Positions 18,407-26,923 of a DNA stretch of 43,623 nucleotides are shown in pieces (the stretch's first letter is position 1; each line of letters starts with the position of its first letter). Under the pieces are notes generated by a model. It had not been told where the DNA came from. It worked only from the letters and a program-made list of their open reading frames with translations, and did no database searches. The stretch comes from Candidatus Nitrosocosmicus sp. (lineage in GTDB: Archaea; Thermoproteota; Nitrososphaeria; Nitrososphaerales; Nitrososphaeraceae). The position numbers and the translations under genes were made by a program. The stretch covers positions 1 to 43,623 of the forward strand of contig JAPSGR010000014.1 of the NCBI GenBank assembly GCA_031177355.1, given 5' to 3'.

Positions 18407-18839
18407 AGCTATTAATGGAAAAAATCTGCATAAGTTAACGAGTATCGCAATTGTGTCTTAGTTGAGCTATCATGCTGCTATTCATTAGATAGATAGATAG
18501 TCATAAAATTATCCTATCAATATTTTCCTCAAATAGAAAGACTGAACAATATGACTGAGACGATAGGAACATTGTTTCCGTTGCTTTTGATGAAATAGTA
18601 AATATTTAAGATATAAAAAAATTGAAATGCAGAGATTTGAAAATCATAATGGTGATTGCATTTTGCATTTACTTTTTTTTGAATCTAATTAACTCACATA
18701 TATTTTATCATATCTACATTTCTTCAGGTGAATTAAGTTACCTTTAGTAAAATTGTTATAGTATGTTTTTACATATGATTTTACGGTAAGGGTTTTTGAT
18801 ACAAGTTATATTGTTTATTATTAAGTAATAATTACTAAA
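18407..18839. other. Intergenic stretch
   Basis: AT-rich with a short TAGA repeat near 18486-18501. The promoter of the following repeat protein should lie near its 3' end. Confidence 0.4.
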
Positions 18840-19304
18840 TTGACCAATATTAATAAGAAACAAATATCCGTTTTATCCCTTATCACGGTTTTAACTATAG
18901 CGATGACCCTGTCCCCACTAGGAATAAACTATAATACTAATGTCGCATTTGCTGGAGGAAATGATCACCATGATGATGACGATGATGGAAACAGCGCATC
19001 ACAAATAATAGCTCAAGTTCAGCGTTCTATTCAGAATAGTCAAGTAGTATCAGGTGGAGATACGGAGAACTCTGGTAATAACTTTAACTTCCAAAACCAA
19101 GAAAACTCTGGTAACAATGCATTAGCACAAGATTCAGATGATGACAACGGTAACGGTAATAGTGCATCCCAGGCAATTGTACAGTCTCAGTCCTCTGAAC
19201 AAAACAGCCAGGTAGTCTCTGGTGGAGATACAATAGGCTCTGGTAACAACATCAACGTCCAAAACCAAGAAAACTCTGGTAACAATGCATTAGGTCAACA
19301 ATAA
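18840..19304 (+). CDS. Secreted N/Q/S-rich repeat protein, copy 1 (curlin-reminiscent)
   Basis: This 154-residue protein begins at TTG 18840; there is no ATG before the signal peptide (hydrophobic 10-25, cleavage near VAFAGG 38-40). The mature part starts with an Asp/His stretch and then has two repeats of about 48 residues. Each runs GNSASQ, a Q/S-rich segment, NSQVVSGGDT, then SGNNxNxQNQENSGNNALxQ, split by an acidic DSDDDNGNG linker. Spaced Gln and Asn with Gly turns resemble curlin and other amyloid or beta-solenoid repeats. A homologue lies at 21081-21701 in inverse orientation. A cell-surface or matrix role is an inference; no known domain is certain. Confidence 0.75.
   Translation: MTNINKKQISVLSLITVLTIAMTLSPLGINYNTNVAFAGGNDHHDDDDDGNSASQIIAQVQRSIQNSQVVSGGDTENSGNNFNFQNQENSGNNALAQDSDDDNGNGNSASQAIVQSQSSEQNSQVVSGGDTIGSGNNINVQNQENSGNNALGQQ
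19071..19130. repeat. 60-bp inverted repeat, left arm
   Basis: This stretch inside repeat 1 of the plus-strand gene is the reverse complement of 21087-21146 with a single mismatch (A against G). The arms are 1.96 kb apart and enclose the flavin reductase gene and its decayed relative. Confidence 0.9.
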
Positions 19305-19309
19305 CAATC

Positions 19310-19318
19310 TTTTTTTTT
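19310..19318 (+). terminator. Oligo-T terminator
   Basis: Nine consecutive T start six bases after the stop codon of the repeat protein gene. Confidence 0.6.
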
Positions 19319-19574
19319 GTTTGTCTATATTATCCTAGTATTGTTTATCTTTACTACCTACGGCAATTATTAATCTGATGATTAGGTTAACATTATAGAA
19401 ATATTTTCTTTTACTAAAATTCAAACCTTTATTATTGTTGTATTTATATTTAAAATTAGAATTATGACAGATTTTCCATAATATTCACACTCGTCTCACA
19501 TGATCAATGAAAAAGAGAAAGACAATTACCAGGTTTTTTCTACACAATATCAATTAAAACAAAATATTCAATAA

Positions 19575-20234
19575 TTACTGTCTCCGCCTATCTAGTTTAT
19601 TTTTCCATTCTCTATAACTTTGTCTTGAGAGTCTAAAAAGATCAGAAGTTGCACGCGTATAAAAATCTCGACCATGCACCCTTCCTACCGATTTGATGAG
19701 TTTTGTAAGAACATAATGATCATTTTCTTGTAAAGTTACATATTCTTTCTGAATGTGTAAGTAAATTATTTCACCCAGTACTATTCGCGTATTTCCAATT
19801 TCTAAAGTACTTATATGACGACATTCAAGATTGGAAGCAGATTCTTTAATTCTAGGTGGTTTGACTTTTACTGACGGCAATTTGGTTAATCCAGCTATCT
19901 CAGATTCATCCATTTCTGGAGGAAAATCGATGGAGGTAAGATTTACCTGTTCTATTATATCTTCACCTACTGTATTTATTACAAATTCTCTTGTTTTCTG
20001 GATATTGTATCCAGTATCCTTTAAACCTAATTTACGAGATTCATCTTTTCCGATCCCAAGAGCTACTATTGGCGGATCATTGCCCATTAAATTAAAATAT
20101 GAAAATGGAGCTGCATTCACTACACCATACTCATCCAAAGTAGTAACGAAGGCAATTGGTCGAGGAATAACTAAAGAAGTCAATAGAGTATATCGATTTG
20201 GAGCAGATATGTTTGAAATATCGATTTCGACCAT
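19575..20234 (-). CDS. Flavin reductase-like FMN-binding protein
   Basis: This 219-residue protein matches the flavin reductase/DIM6-NTAB split-barrel family. IPRPIAFVTTLDEYGVVNAA (about 23-42) and PFSYFNLMGNDPPIVALGIG form the FMN pocket. DTGYNIQKTREFVINTV is the typical helix and strand after it, and SNLECRHISTLEIG with IVLGEII is the closing barrel part. Such proteins bind FMN and reduce it with NAD(P)H or act on other flavin substrates. The basic tail (WKNKLDRRRQ) is unusual. A fossil of a second, different flavin reductase lies just upstream on the same strand. Substrate unknown. Confidence 0.88.
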   Translation of the reverse strand: MVEIDISNISAPNRYTLLTSLVIPRPIAFVTTLDEYGVVNAAPFSYFNLMGNDPPIVALGIGKDESRKLGLKDTGYNIQKTREFVINTVGEDIIEQVNLTSIDFPPEMDESEIAGLTKLPSVKVKPPRIKESASNLECRHISTLEIGNTRIVLGEIIYLHIQKEYVTLQENDHYVLTKLIKSVGRVHGRDFYTRATSDLFRLSRQSYREWKNKLDRRRQ

Positions 20235-20323
20235 GTTTTAATTCCTCTTATATTGCTGATTGTTCCTCCTATATTTCTATAATATGTTTTGTACCCTATT
20301 ACGTTCATCTTGACTAGGCTTTA

Positions 20324-20506
20324 TTACATCATGTAAAGTCCAGTATTTCCATTGTGATAGATTAATGATTGCTTTCCAGTATTATCAGTTGCCTTAAATA
20401 CTTCGCCAATTAACATCATATAACAGCCAAATATTATTTCATTAAATAGTCTGCATTCGAGGTTCAAGGATGCTTCCTCTAGCATCAAAGAATTTAATTT
20501 CTTTGC
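20324..20506 (-). pseudogene. Remnant of a second flavin reductase gene (C-terminal part)
   Basis: On the minus strand a frame of 60 codons reads AKKLNSLMLEEASLNLECRL, then a segment MMLIGEVFKATDNTGKQSLI and YHNGNTGLYMM before the stop. ASLNLECRL, LIGEV and LIYHNG are the end of the flavin reductase barrel, but the FMN-binding N-terminal half is absent and a stop codon precedes the fragment. It differs from the intact neighbour, so it is a decayed relative of another subfamily, not a simple duplicate. Confidence 0.65.
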
Positions 20507-21080
20507 TTAATAAAATTAAAATCCCAGCCCCTTTAAAGCATTAATTTATCCTAGTTTCTCCCTCTATATCCACGAGATATGCTAGATAAAATTGATTGAT
20601 CCGTAGAACACAAGCTTCCTTCGAACCCTTCTGAGTATTAAATAATTTTACGGTGGTTCTTGTAGGGCTTTGAAAATGCTATCAGTCCTGGCGAGTAAGA
20701 AGGTAGAGAAAATGGTGAGTCCATTCACATGTCATCATATTCCGATTATATGAACCATTGGAAGTTATAATGTTTGAAACGAGATTTTCAGATAGAGAAT
20801 CTATTGAACTGTTGAATAGTGATTTGCTGGAAGCAGATCGAGTAAAAATTCAGTATCTTTGATATTACTTTAAATATTATTATAACGTCTTTCACGGATA
20901 CCTCCAATAGTTGAATTAGATAACATGAACTTCCATAATAAATGACAAACAACCCAAAATTTTTCCAGTATCCCCTCCATAACATTTCGTTCATCTAAGA
21001 TTTCAAGATAATACTTGTATTCTGGAAGGACGAATTCATTAAAATAAAAATAAAAATTATATTTTTAAAAAAAATGGGAT
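20507..21080. other. Spacer, probably decayed DNA
   Basis: Short frames only, including one of 30 codons near 20770 and one of 68 codons on the minus strand at 20788-20994, none convincing. The region may be further remains of the decayed gene. Confidence 0.35.
21067..21074 (-). terminator. Oligo-T terminator (minus strand)
   Basis: A run of eight A on the plus strand (T in the transcript) follows the stop of the minus-strand repeat protein gene by a few bases. Confidence 0.5.
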
Positions 21081-21701
21081 TTACTGTTGTGCTAATGCAT
21101 TGTTACCAGAGTTTTCTTGGTTTTGGAAGCTAAAGTTATTACCAGAAGCTTCAGTGTTACCACCAGAAACTACCTGGCTATTTTGGCTAGAAGATTGAGA
21201 TTGACCTATGCCTTGGTTAGCACTGTTTCCGTTGTCATCATCATCGTCGTCGTCATCATCATCATTTCCACCGCTTTGGGCTGCTGCGTTGTTACCAGAG
21301 TTCTCTTGGTTCTGGAAGCTAAAGTTGTTGCACGAGGCATCAGTGTTCTCACCTGAAACACATTGTGAGTTTTGGCTGGAAGATTGAGATTGACCTATGC
21401 CTTGGTTAGCACTGTTTCCGTTGCCATTATCTTTATCGTCATCATGGTCATCGTCGTCATCTATTGATTTTGAACCAAAGTCACCATCGTAATCGTCATC
21501 ATAGTGTGCTCTTAAATTCTTATCACATGCTTCTTCATTATCTTCATAGTAATCTTCATCATCTTTACATTGATCTATATCTACGCCATAGTGTGCAAAT
21601 GTGCTCTGGAAATTTGATGTTGCTGGTCCAAATGTCATCATTGCTGCAAATACTGCTACTATTAGTAATGTGGATGTTTTTGTATTTTTTAACGTTAACA
21701 T
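21081..21701 (-). CDS. Secreted N/Q/S-rich repeat protein, copy 2 (curlin-reminiscent)
   Basis: This 206-residue protein has a signal peptide (to about 36, TFAHYG). A Tyr/Asp/Glu/Cys-rich segment follows (residues about 40-75; DQCKDDEDYYEDNEEACDKN). Two repeats come next, each GNSANQGIGQSQSSSQNSQ then a VSGGNT-like part and SFQNQENSGNNAxAQ, separated by an Asp-rich linker. The first repeat has two Cys (SQCVSGENTDASCNN) where the others have Val and Gly, which could cross-link neighbouring strands. It is homologous to the 18840-19304 protein, and one 60-base stretch is nearly identical. A function such as surface fibre or matrix is inferred only. The host organism may use it in aggregation. 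Confidence 0.78.
   Translation of the reverse strand: MLTLKNTKTSTLLIVAVFAAMMTFGPATSNFQSTFAHYGVDIDQCKDDEDYYEDNEEACDKNLRAHYDDDYDGDFGSKSIDDDDDHDDDKDNGNGNSANQGIGQSQSSSQNSQCVSGENTDASCNNFSFQNQENSGNNAAAQSGGNDDDDDDDDDDNGNSANQGIGQSQSSSQNSQVVSGGNTEASGNNFSFQNQENSGNNALAQQ
21087..21146. repeat. 60-bp inverted repeat, right arm
   Basis: Reverse complement of 19071-19130 with one mismatch; it lies in the last repeat of the minus-strand gene. See the left arm for context. Confidence 0.9.
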
Positions 21702-22055
21702 TTTAAACGTATATTCTTTATGGAAAACATTTAATAAAATAATTTTTGAATATGATTACCATATATAGTTCTAGTTTAAGATTTCAGAATAATATTCTAT
21801 AAGCTTTATTACTAATGCAATCTTTGTAATCTGAATTGGATATGAATAGGTAGATCAAGAAAAAAAGTTAGGTTATTTATTAAAGATTATTAGAAATAAG
21901 GATAACAACAAGGATTTAGATAATACATACAAAGTTTATCGTATAAAAATATGGACTGTCTAATAATTACTGCTAAAGTCAAAAGATGCAGAATTGTATG
22001 GTTGTAAATAAATATGACAAATACATGAAAGAATTAAGACTCATAAGGTGTTTAG
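21702..22055. other. Divergent promoter region
   Basis: AT-rich spacer between the divergent repeat protein and GSDH-family genes. No gene seen. Confidence 0.4.
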
Positions 22056-23534
22056 ATGAAGGGTTTTGTCATACTTTTTGTTGCTTTGGTAGCCACAATA
22101 TTCGTAATGATTACTCATTATAATTATTTTAACATAAATAAAATTTTCATGGAACCTTCACAAAACGATGAACAGATCGAGATTAATCCTAATTATAAAG
22201 ATCGTATCAAAGTGGACTTGTTTGTAGAGGGACTGTCATCTCCTACAAGTATGACGTTTATAGGTAACAATTCAATATTAGTACTGGAAAAGGATTTGGG
22301 AAATGTCCGTTTGATATCAAATGGGACATTGCAAAAGGATCCTATTTATACGGTAAAGAATATTTCAAATGAAAAAGAACAAGGTTTGTTAGGCATAGCT
22401 GCATTACCGAATTATGAATCAATAGAAGAAATTTCAGGCAAGAATTTCATCTTTAATTTATCCACTACTCCAACCAAAGATCTACACCAATATTCTTCGC
22501 CAATAAAACAATCTAGTAATAAATTTATTTATAAAGTATACTTATATTTTACCGAAAAAGTATACGGTCCTAATGCTAGCAATCACAGTTCAGAACAGTA
22601 TTCCAATACTATGAACCGAAATAGAGTTTATGAATATGATTGGAATGGTAAGGATAATGGTTATTTATCCAATCCCAAGTTATTACTGGATATGCCGGGG
22701 TCTCCCGGTCCTTATCATAACGGAGGAAAAATGCATGTCGATAACTATGGCAACTTATACATAGTGATAGGAGACTTAGTTACCATAAGTAATACATTAC
22801 AAAACTACCCCGGTGGGAAAAATAAATCTATTTCCATACCCAATAATTCTTCAGTCATCATCAGAGTTACCCCGTTAGGGGAGTCATTGATACCAAAAGA
22901 CAATCCATTTTATTCTTACTATTCTAATGACGCGTCACTTGAATCAGCCAAATATTATTATTCTTATGGAATAAGAAATAGTTTCGGAATGGACACTGAT
23001 CCATTGACTGGAAAATTATGGAACACCGAAAATGGTGAAAACAACTACGATGAAATCAACCTTGTACAAGCAGGTTTTAATAGTGGATGGTATAAAATTA
23101 TGGGCCCTGTTTTTAGAAATAATGGTACCTCAATATCTGATCTCATCTCATTGAATGGATCTCATTATTCTGATCCGGAGTTTAGTTGGCGTTTGCCAGT
23201 CGGCCTAACAGACATCGAGTTCCTAGAATCTTCAATTCTAGGCAAAGATTTAGAAAATAATATTTTTGTAGGAGATATCAATAATGGGAACTTATACTTT
23301 TTTAAGATTAATTCTAACAGAACAGGAATTGACATAAATAACAGCATTCTTACGAATGGTAATGAAAATGAACTGAAAGATCTAGTTGCAGATACCAAGG
23401 ATGAACTGGAAAATATTATCTTTGCAAGCGAATTCAATGGAAGAATTACAGATCTAGAAACAGGAGTGGATGGAAGTTTATACATATTGACATATTTTGA
23501 TGGTAGAATTTATAAAGTAACTCCGCAAAAATAA
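22056..23534 (+). CDS. GSDH-family (PQQ-type) beta-propeller oxidoreductase, membrane-anchored
   Basis: This 492-residue protein starts with a hydrophobic signal or anchor (3-22). The rest matches the glucose/sorbosone dehydrogenase family: VEGLSSPTSMTFIGNNSILV, a turn EQGLLGIAALP, GPYHNGGKMHVDNYGNLYIV with the conserved His, YSYGIRNSFGMDTDPLTGKL then WNTENGENNYDEINLV, and FNSGWYKIMGP. The order of motifs fits a six-bladed propeller that binds PQQ and calcium and oxidises sugars outside the membrane. A 60-residue low-complexity insertion sits near 125-185. It lacks the cupredoxin tail of its paralogue at 38085-39938. PQQ supply is unproven in these archaea. Confidence 0.85.
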   Translation: MKGFVILFVALVATIFVMITHYNYFNINKIFMEPSQNDEQIEINPNYKDRIKVDLFVEGLSSPTSMTFIGNNSILVLEKDLGNVRLISNGTLQKDPIYTVKNISNEKEQGLLGIAALPNYESIEEISGKNFIFNLSTTPTKDLHQYSSPIKQSSNKFIYKVYLYFTEKVYGPNASNHSSEQYSNTMNRNRVYEYDWNGKDNGYLSNPKLLLDMPGSPGPYHNGGKMHVDNYGNLYIVIGDLVTISNTLQNYPGGKNKSISIPNNSSVIIRVTPLGESLIPKDNPFYSYYSNDASLESAKYYYSYGIRNSFGMDTDPLTGKLWNTENGENNYDEINLVQAGFNSGWYKIMGPVFRNNGTSISDLISLNGSHYSDPEFSWRLPVGLTDIEFLESSILGKDLENNIFVGDINNGNLYFFKINSNRTGIDINNSILTNGNENELKDLVADTKDELENIIFASEFNGRITDLETGVDGSLYILTYFDGRIYKVTPQK

Positions 23535-23804
23535 TGGGATCCCTTTTAGGAATTAATATTTGCAGGCCTTTATGGATAAGATCCAAAAACATTAATGAAT
23601 TTAACATCAAAAAGATATATTTTTTATTAAATCTATCAAGAGGTTAATTCAAATAGATAGTGACATGAATAAACATTAAAAAATTGTTTGTGGACTTATT
23701 GAACAAAATATAATATTTTCCAAACATAATATTAGTTGTAAAAAAAACAGAATCTTCATAATAGAAAATAAATAGAGTTTTTATAGAAATTAATGTAATC
23801 GGCA

Positions 23805-25574
23805 TTGATATTGAGGACCCCTTTGTCTGCCCCTGCAATACTTTTAGTACTTGTATTTATTGCTGGCCTAGCAACAATGTCCTTAGAGTTTTCTGTTAGC
23901 AGACTACTAATTCCTACATTTGGAAGCTCAATATACACTTGGGGAAGCTTAATCGGAGTTGTTTTGCTGGGTCTAAGTGGTGGATATCATCTTGGAGGAA
24001 AATTGGCTGATAAAAATCCAAGTTTCGAAAAATTTTGTTCTATCTTATTTTCATCTGGACTATACATAATCTTTATTCCTTTCATTTCCTCCCCAATTAT
24101 CGACTCTACTACTGATATAATTAATGCCTTCTTAGATAATAACATCGGCAGTTATGCAAATAATCTTAATTCGTTATTTGCAACCTTTCTTTTAATCATA
24201 ATTCCAACTCTCCTGCTTGGTATGATCTCCCCATATGCCATAAAACTAGCCACTAGATCTCTGGATAAACTTGGAAATATCTCTGGGAATCTGTATTCAG
24301 TATCAACAATTGGAAGTATAATTGGTACATTTCTGACAGTGTTTTTATTGATCCCATTTGTTCAAATCAATCACATATTGTATAGTTTAGGGATCTTGTT
24401 ATTAGTATCATCTACAATTGGATTAAAGATAATGGCTAAAGTACTTGTTCTATTTCTTTTACTAATTTTGTCTTTGTCGATACTATTTAAGGATATGAAT
24501 ACATCATTTTTCTTAGACTTTCAAAAATTGCATTTCCATCCTGGTCATGTTATATACGAAACCGAAACACTGTATAATCATTTGGATGTGATAGATAATT
24601 ATAATTCTATAAACAATAGAGCATTATTCTTAAATGGTTACCTCCATAGCATAATGGATAAGTCAGAACCATATTCTCTTGAAAGCAAGTATACAAAATT
24701 TTTTCCTTTAGGATTATTGATAAAAGAGAACGCTACAAAGGTATTATTCATAGGAGGAGGTGGGTTTTCAGGTCCGAAATATTTTCTCCAATACTATACG
24801 AATATGTATGTGGACGTGGTAGAAATAGATCCAGAAATAGTAGAGGTGGCCAAAAAATATTTCTTTTTAGATGGATCTAATCCTCGATTAAAGATTTATA
24901 CTCAGGATGCACGGGAGTTTCTAAATAATTACCCTGGAAAATACGACGTGATAGTTTTGGATGCATTTTCAAAGAGTTACGTTCCGTTTCATCTTATGAC
25001 TGTCGAATTCTATAGATTATTATCAGATAAATTGACAAGTGGTGGCACTGTTATATCCAATCATATTGGTATTCCAAATGAGGATCAACCATCATCTGAT
25101 CTATATAGAGCAAACTTAAAGACATTCTCAGAAATTTTTCCCAAAGCTTTTGTTTTCTTAACAGACTACTCGAAATCTTTGCAGAACATAATAATAGCAT
25201 TAGTAAAAGGAGGACCACCTAATGAGAACAATATTTCAGATAAAAGAGAAATAGCCGACTTACAGGAATTTAACACCAAAGTGATAGAAGAAATAAATTA
25301 TAAAGATTATGTGTTGGAGACCTCATTGATAAATAAGGACGATGTTCCTATATTAACCGACCAGTACGCACCAGTAGAAAATCTTCTTAATCCTATTTCA
25401 GGCAAACCGTATAGTATAAACGAGCAAAATAATAATATAATAGCATCATCTGACAAAGAGAATAATGACTCACTTACTGTTAAACCTTCCCTACCAACCA
25501 TATCAATTACCATTATATCTATAATCTGGATTTTTTTGTTAAAGCAGGTGTGGAGAAATGATTTCATAAAATAG
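23805..25574 (+). CDS. Membrane-fused spermidine-synthase-like protein
   Basis: This 589-residue protein starts at TTG 23805 (TTG 23811 is possible). Six to eight membrane helices come first (about 10-230; for example GSLIGVVLLGLSGGYHLGG). A soluble aminopropyltransferase-like domain follows, with glycine-rich LFIGGGGFSGPKYFL (about 313-327), acidic DVVEIDPEIVEVAKKYF (about 338-354) and VIVLDAFSKSYVPFHLMTVE (about 380-399). A C-terminal hydrophobic segment (about 565-580) ends it. True spermidine synthases have a D-x-T/S-D-P motif where this has LDAFSKSYVP, so polyamine synthesis is doubtful. The family is widespread as fused permease-synthases of unknown substrate. Confidence 0.82.
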   Translation: MILRTPLSAPAILLVLVFIAGLATMSLEFSVSRLLIPTFGSSIYTWGSLIGVVLLGLSGGYHLGGKLADKNPSFEKFCSILFSSGLYIIFIPFISSPIIDSTTDIINAFLDNNIGSYANNLNSLFATFLLIIIPTLLLGMISPYAIKLATRSLDKLGNISGNLYSVSTIGSIIGTFLTVFLLIPFVQINHILYSLGILLLVSSTIGLKIMAKVLVLFLLLILSLSILFKDMNTSFFLDFQKLHFHPGHVIYETETLYNHLDVIDNYNSINNRALFLNGYLHSIMDKSEPYSLESKYTKFFPLGLLIKENATKVLFIGGGGFSGPKYFLQYYTNMYVDVVEIDPEIVEVAKKYFFLDGSNPRLKIYTQDAREFLNNYPGKYDVIVLDAFSKSYVPFHLMTVEFYRLLSDKLTSGGTVISNHIGIPNEDQPSSDLYRANLKTFSEIFPKAFVFLTDYSKSLQNIIIALVKGGPPNENNISDKREIADLQEFNTKVIEEINYKDYVLETSLINKDDVPILTDQYAPVENLLNPISGKPYSINEQNNNIIASSDKENNDSLTVKPSLPTISITIISIIWIFLLKQVWRNDFIK

Positions 25575-25612
25575 TAAAATATAATATTTTTCACAGGTCG
25601 TTATGAGATATC

Positions 25613-25630
25613 GACACACATATGTGTGTC
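25613..25630. promoter_or_regulatory. Perfect 18-bp palindrome
   Basis: GACACACATATGTGTGTC is its own reverse complement, with no mismatch. It lies about 40 bases after the stop of the spermidine-synthase-like gene and 365 bases before the next start. It could be a dimer-binding operator or a small hairpin. Confidence 0.5.
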
Positions 25631-25962
25631 CTAATTTATAATGTTGATTTTTATTTGCTAAATCTATGATTATAATAGCAGATTATTTTTATTTATTATC
25701 CCCTGATTTACACCTACAAGGTTAAATATACAACTAAGAAAGGACTGTTTATAGAATAAATAAATAGGGTTAAAAGATTTCTATGTATGATTTTATCAAA
25801 TTTTTAGTCCACTTCCAGGTTAAAACATACATAGTAGAAACACAGGAATTCATTTCTTAGAGGAGGTATTAGGAGGTCCATTTTTTCTACAAATTTCATA
25901 ATCTCTTATCTAGTCTAGAATGCTCTGTTTTTATTTTTTTTATAACCTAATAATACATCAAA

Positions 25963-25978
25963 GTAATATACTTATATA
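25963..25978 (+). promoter_or_regulatory. TATA-like element deciding the next start
   Basis: TAATATACTTATATA lies 17-32 bases before ATG 25995, the spacing expected for a leaderless archaeal transcript. This supports 25995 over the upstream ATG 25920. Confidence 0.35.
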
Positions 25979-25994
25979 CACAAATACTATCACA

Positions 25995-26339
25995 ATGGAA
26001 TCAGATTACAAATTCAGATATGTTGATGAATACATTACAAACCTACTTGATGGAAATTTGACTCTTCAATATGAGGACATAGATTTAAAAGGAGAAAAAA
26101 AACCTGTCGAATATTTAGATAAAATTGAAAAATGGCTTGAATTTCGAAATCGGGTTAGAGATGAAGATCCAGATGAATTTACAAAACTGACAGGAGAATT
26201 ATTTACTCATCTATTAGCGATTAGACTGGCAGGAGTCATAGTAGATCATACATGTGAATATTGTGACATGACCGACGGTAGTCAAAGTTCAAGATATGTA
26301 GACAATGGGGATGAGACATTAACAACCCCGCCCCATTAA
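25995..26339 (+). CDS. Conserved-looking hypothetical protein with CEYC motif
   Basis: This 114-residue protein starts at ATG 25995, because a TATA-like box precedes it and the 25 upstream in-frame codons (from 25920) are hydrophobic and AT-driven. It is acidic and helical (EYLDKIEKWLEFRNRVRDED, then FTKLTGELFTHLLAIRLAGV). It ends in HTCEYCDMTDGSQSSR, where C-x2-C plus His could bind metal. No known domain is recognised and there is no signal peptide. It is a lone gene. Confidence 0.65.
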   Translation: MESDYKFRYVDEYITNLLDGNLTLQYEDIDLKGEKKPVEYLDKIEKWLEFRNRVRDEDPDEFTKLTGELFTHLLAIRLAGVIVDHTCEYCDMTDGSQSSRYVDNGDETLTTPPH

Positions 26340-26587
26340 AGTAATTCGAGAATTAAAACATTAATTAGCTAATGTATATTGGACAGGGGACAGAATGTTT
26401 ATTTGAATTAAGTTTCATCCCCAATTAATTTTATTATTTATAGTTACAAAGTACGACATTTATAACGAAATTTGCAGTCCAATTTAATAAAATCTTTAGT
26501 TTTAAAAAAACTCAGACCAACCAAGAACGTTGACCACTTTGAAATAAAAAGATTATTTATTAATTAACTAGAATATCAAATATTTAC

Positions 26588-26923
26588 ATGGAGAGAAATA
26601 CGAGAAATATATTATTGCTGTTCATACCCATCACAATTGGAACTGCGATAATAATAGGACTTGTCGCTCCTGCAGCATATTTTGATCTGTGTAGACAAAA
26701 AGCCAATGATATATCTAACAAGATCTATATAATGGAAGGCGGAAAAGAAGAATTCCTTCGATCCTGGGATTATCAAAACTTATCAAGTGAAGTGCAAAAA
26801 GAATTACGAAACTTAAATTCTGTCGTAACGCAGTGTCCGGAATTAGGATCTTTATCCATCAACGACTCACAATTCTACTTTAGAGATCAAGAAACTCTTA
26901 ATAATGTGGTTAATCAAGTTTAA
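26588..26923 (+). CDS. Small membrane-anchored exterior protein
   Basis: This 111-residue protein has one hydrophobic segment (about 8-32, LLLFIPITIGTAIIIGLVAP) as signal anchor. The rest is polar and helical, with two Cys (FDLCRQK, TQCPEL) about 45-50 residues apart that could pair. It ends in a short FYFRDQETLNNVVNQV. ATG is the only sensible start. No domain recognised. Confidence 0.62.
   Translation: MERNTRNILLLFIPITIGTAIIIGLVAPAAYFDLCRQKANDISNKIYIMEGGKEEFLRSWDYQNLSSEVQKELRNLNSVVTQCPELGSLSINDSQFYFRDQETLNNVVNQV

Larger units (their letters stand above)
25575..25994. other. Intergenic stretch with palindrome and TATA-like box
   Basis: This contains an 18-bp palindrome at 25613-25630, a double AGGAGGT run at 25861-25877 too far from any start to be a ribosome site, and a TATA-like stretch at 25963-25978 before the next gene. 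Confidence 0.4.

Noticed and set aside
20788-20994. 68-codon minus-strand frame
   Set aside because: Composition is that of translated AT-rich spacer; it may be part of decayed DNA but gives no recognisable family.
25920-25994. Upstream ATG for the CEYC-motif gene, adding 25 residues
   Set aside because: The added residues look like translated spacer, and a TATA-like box sits inside them.
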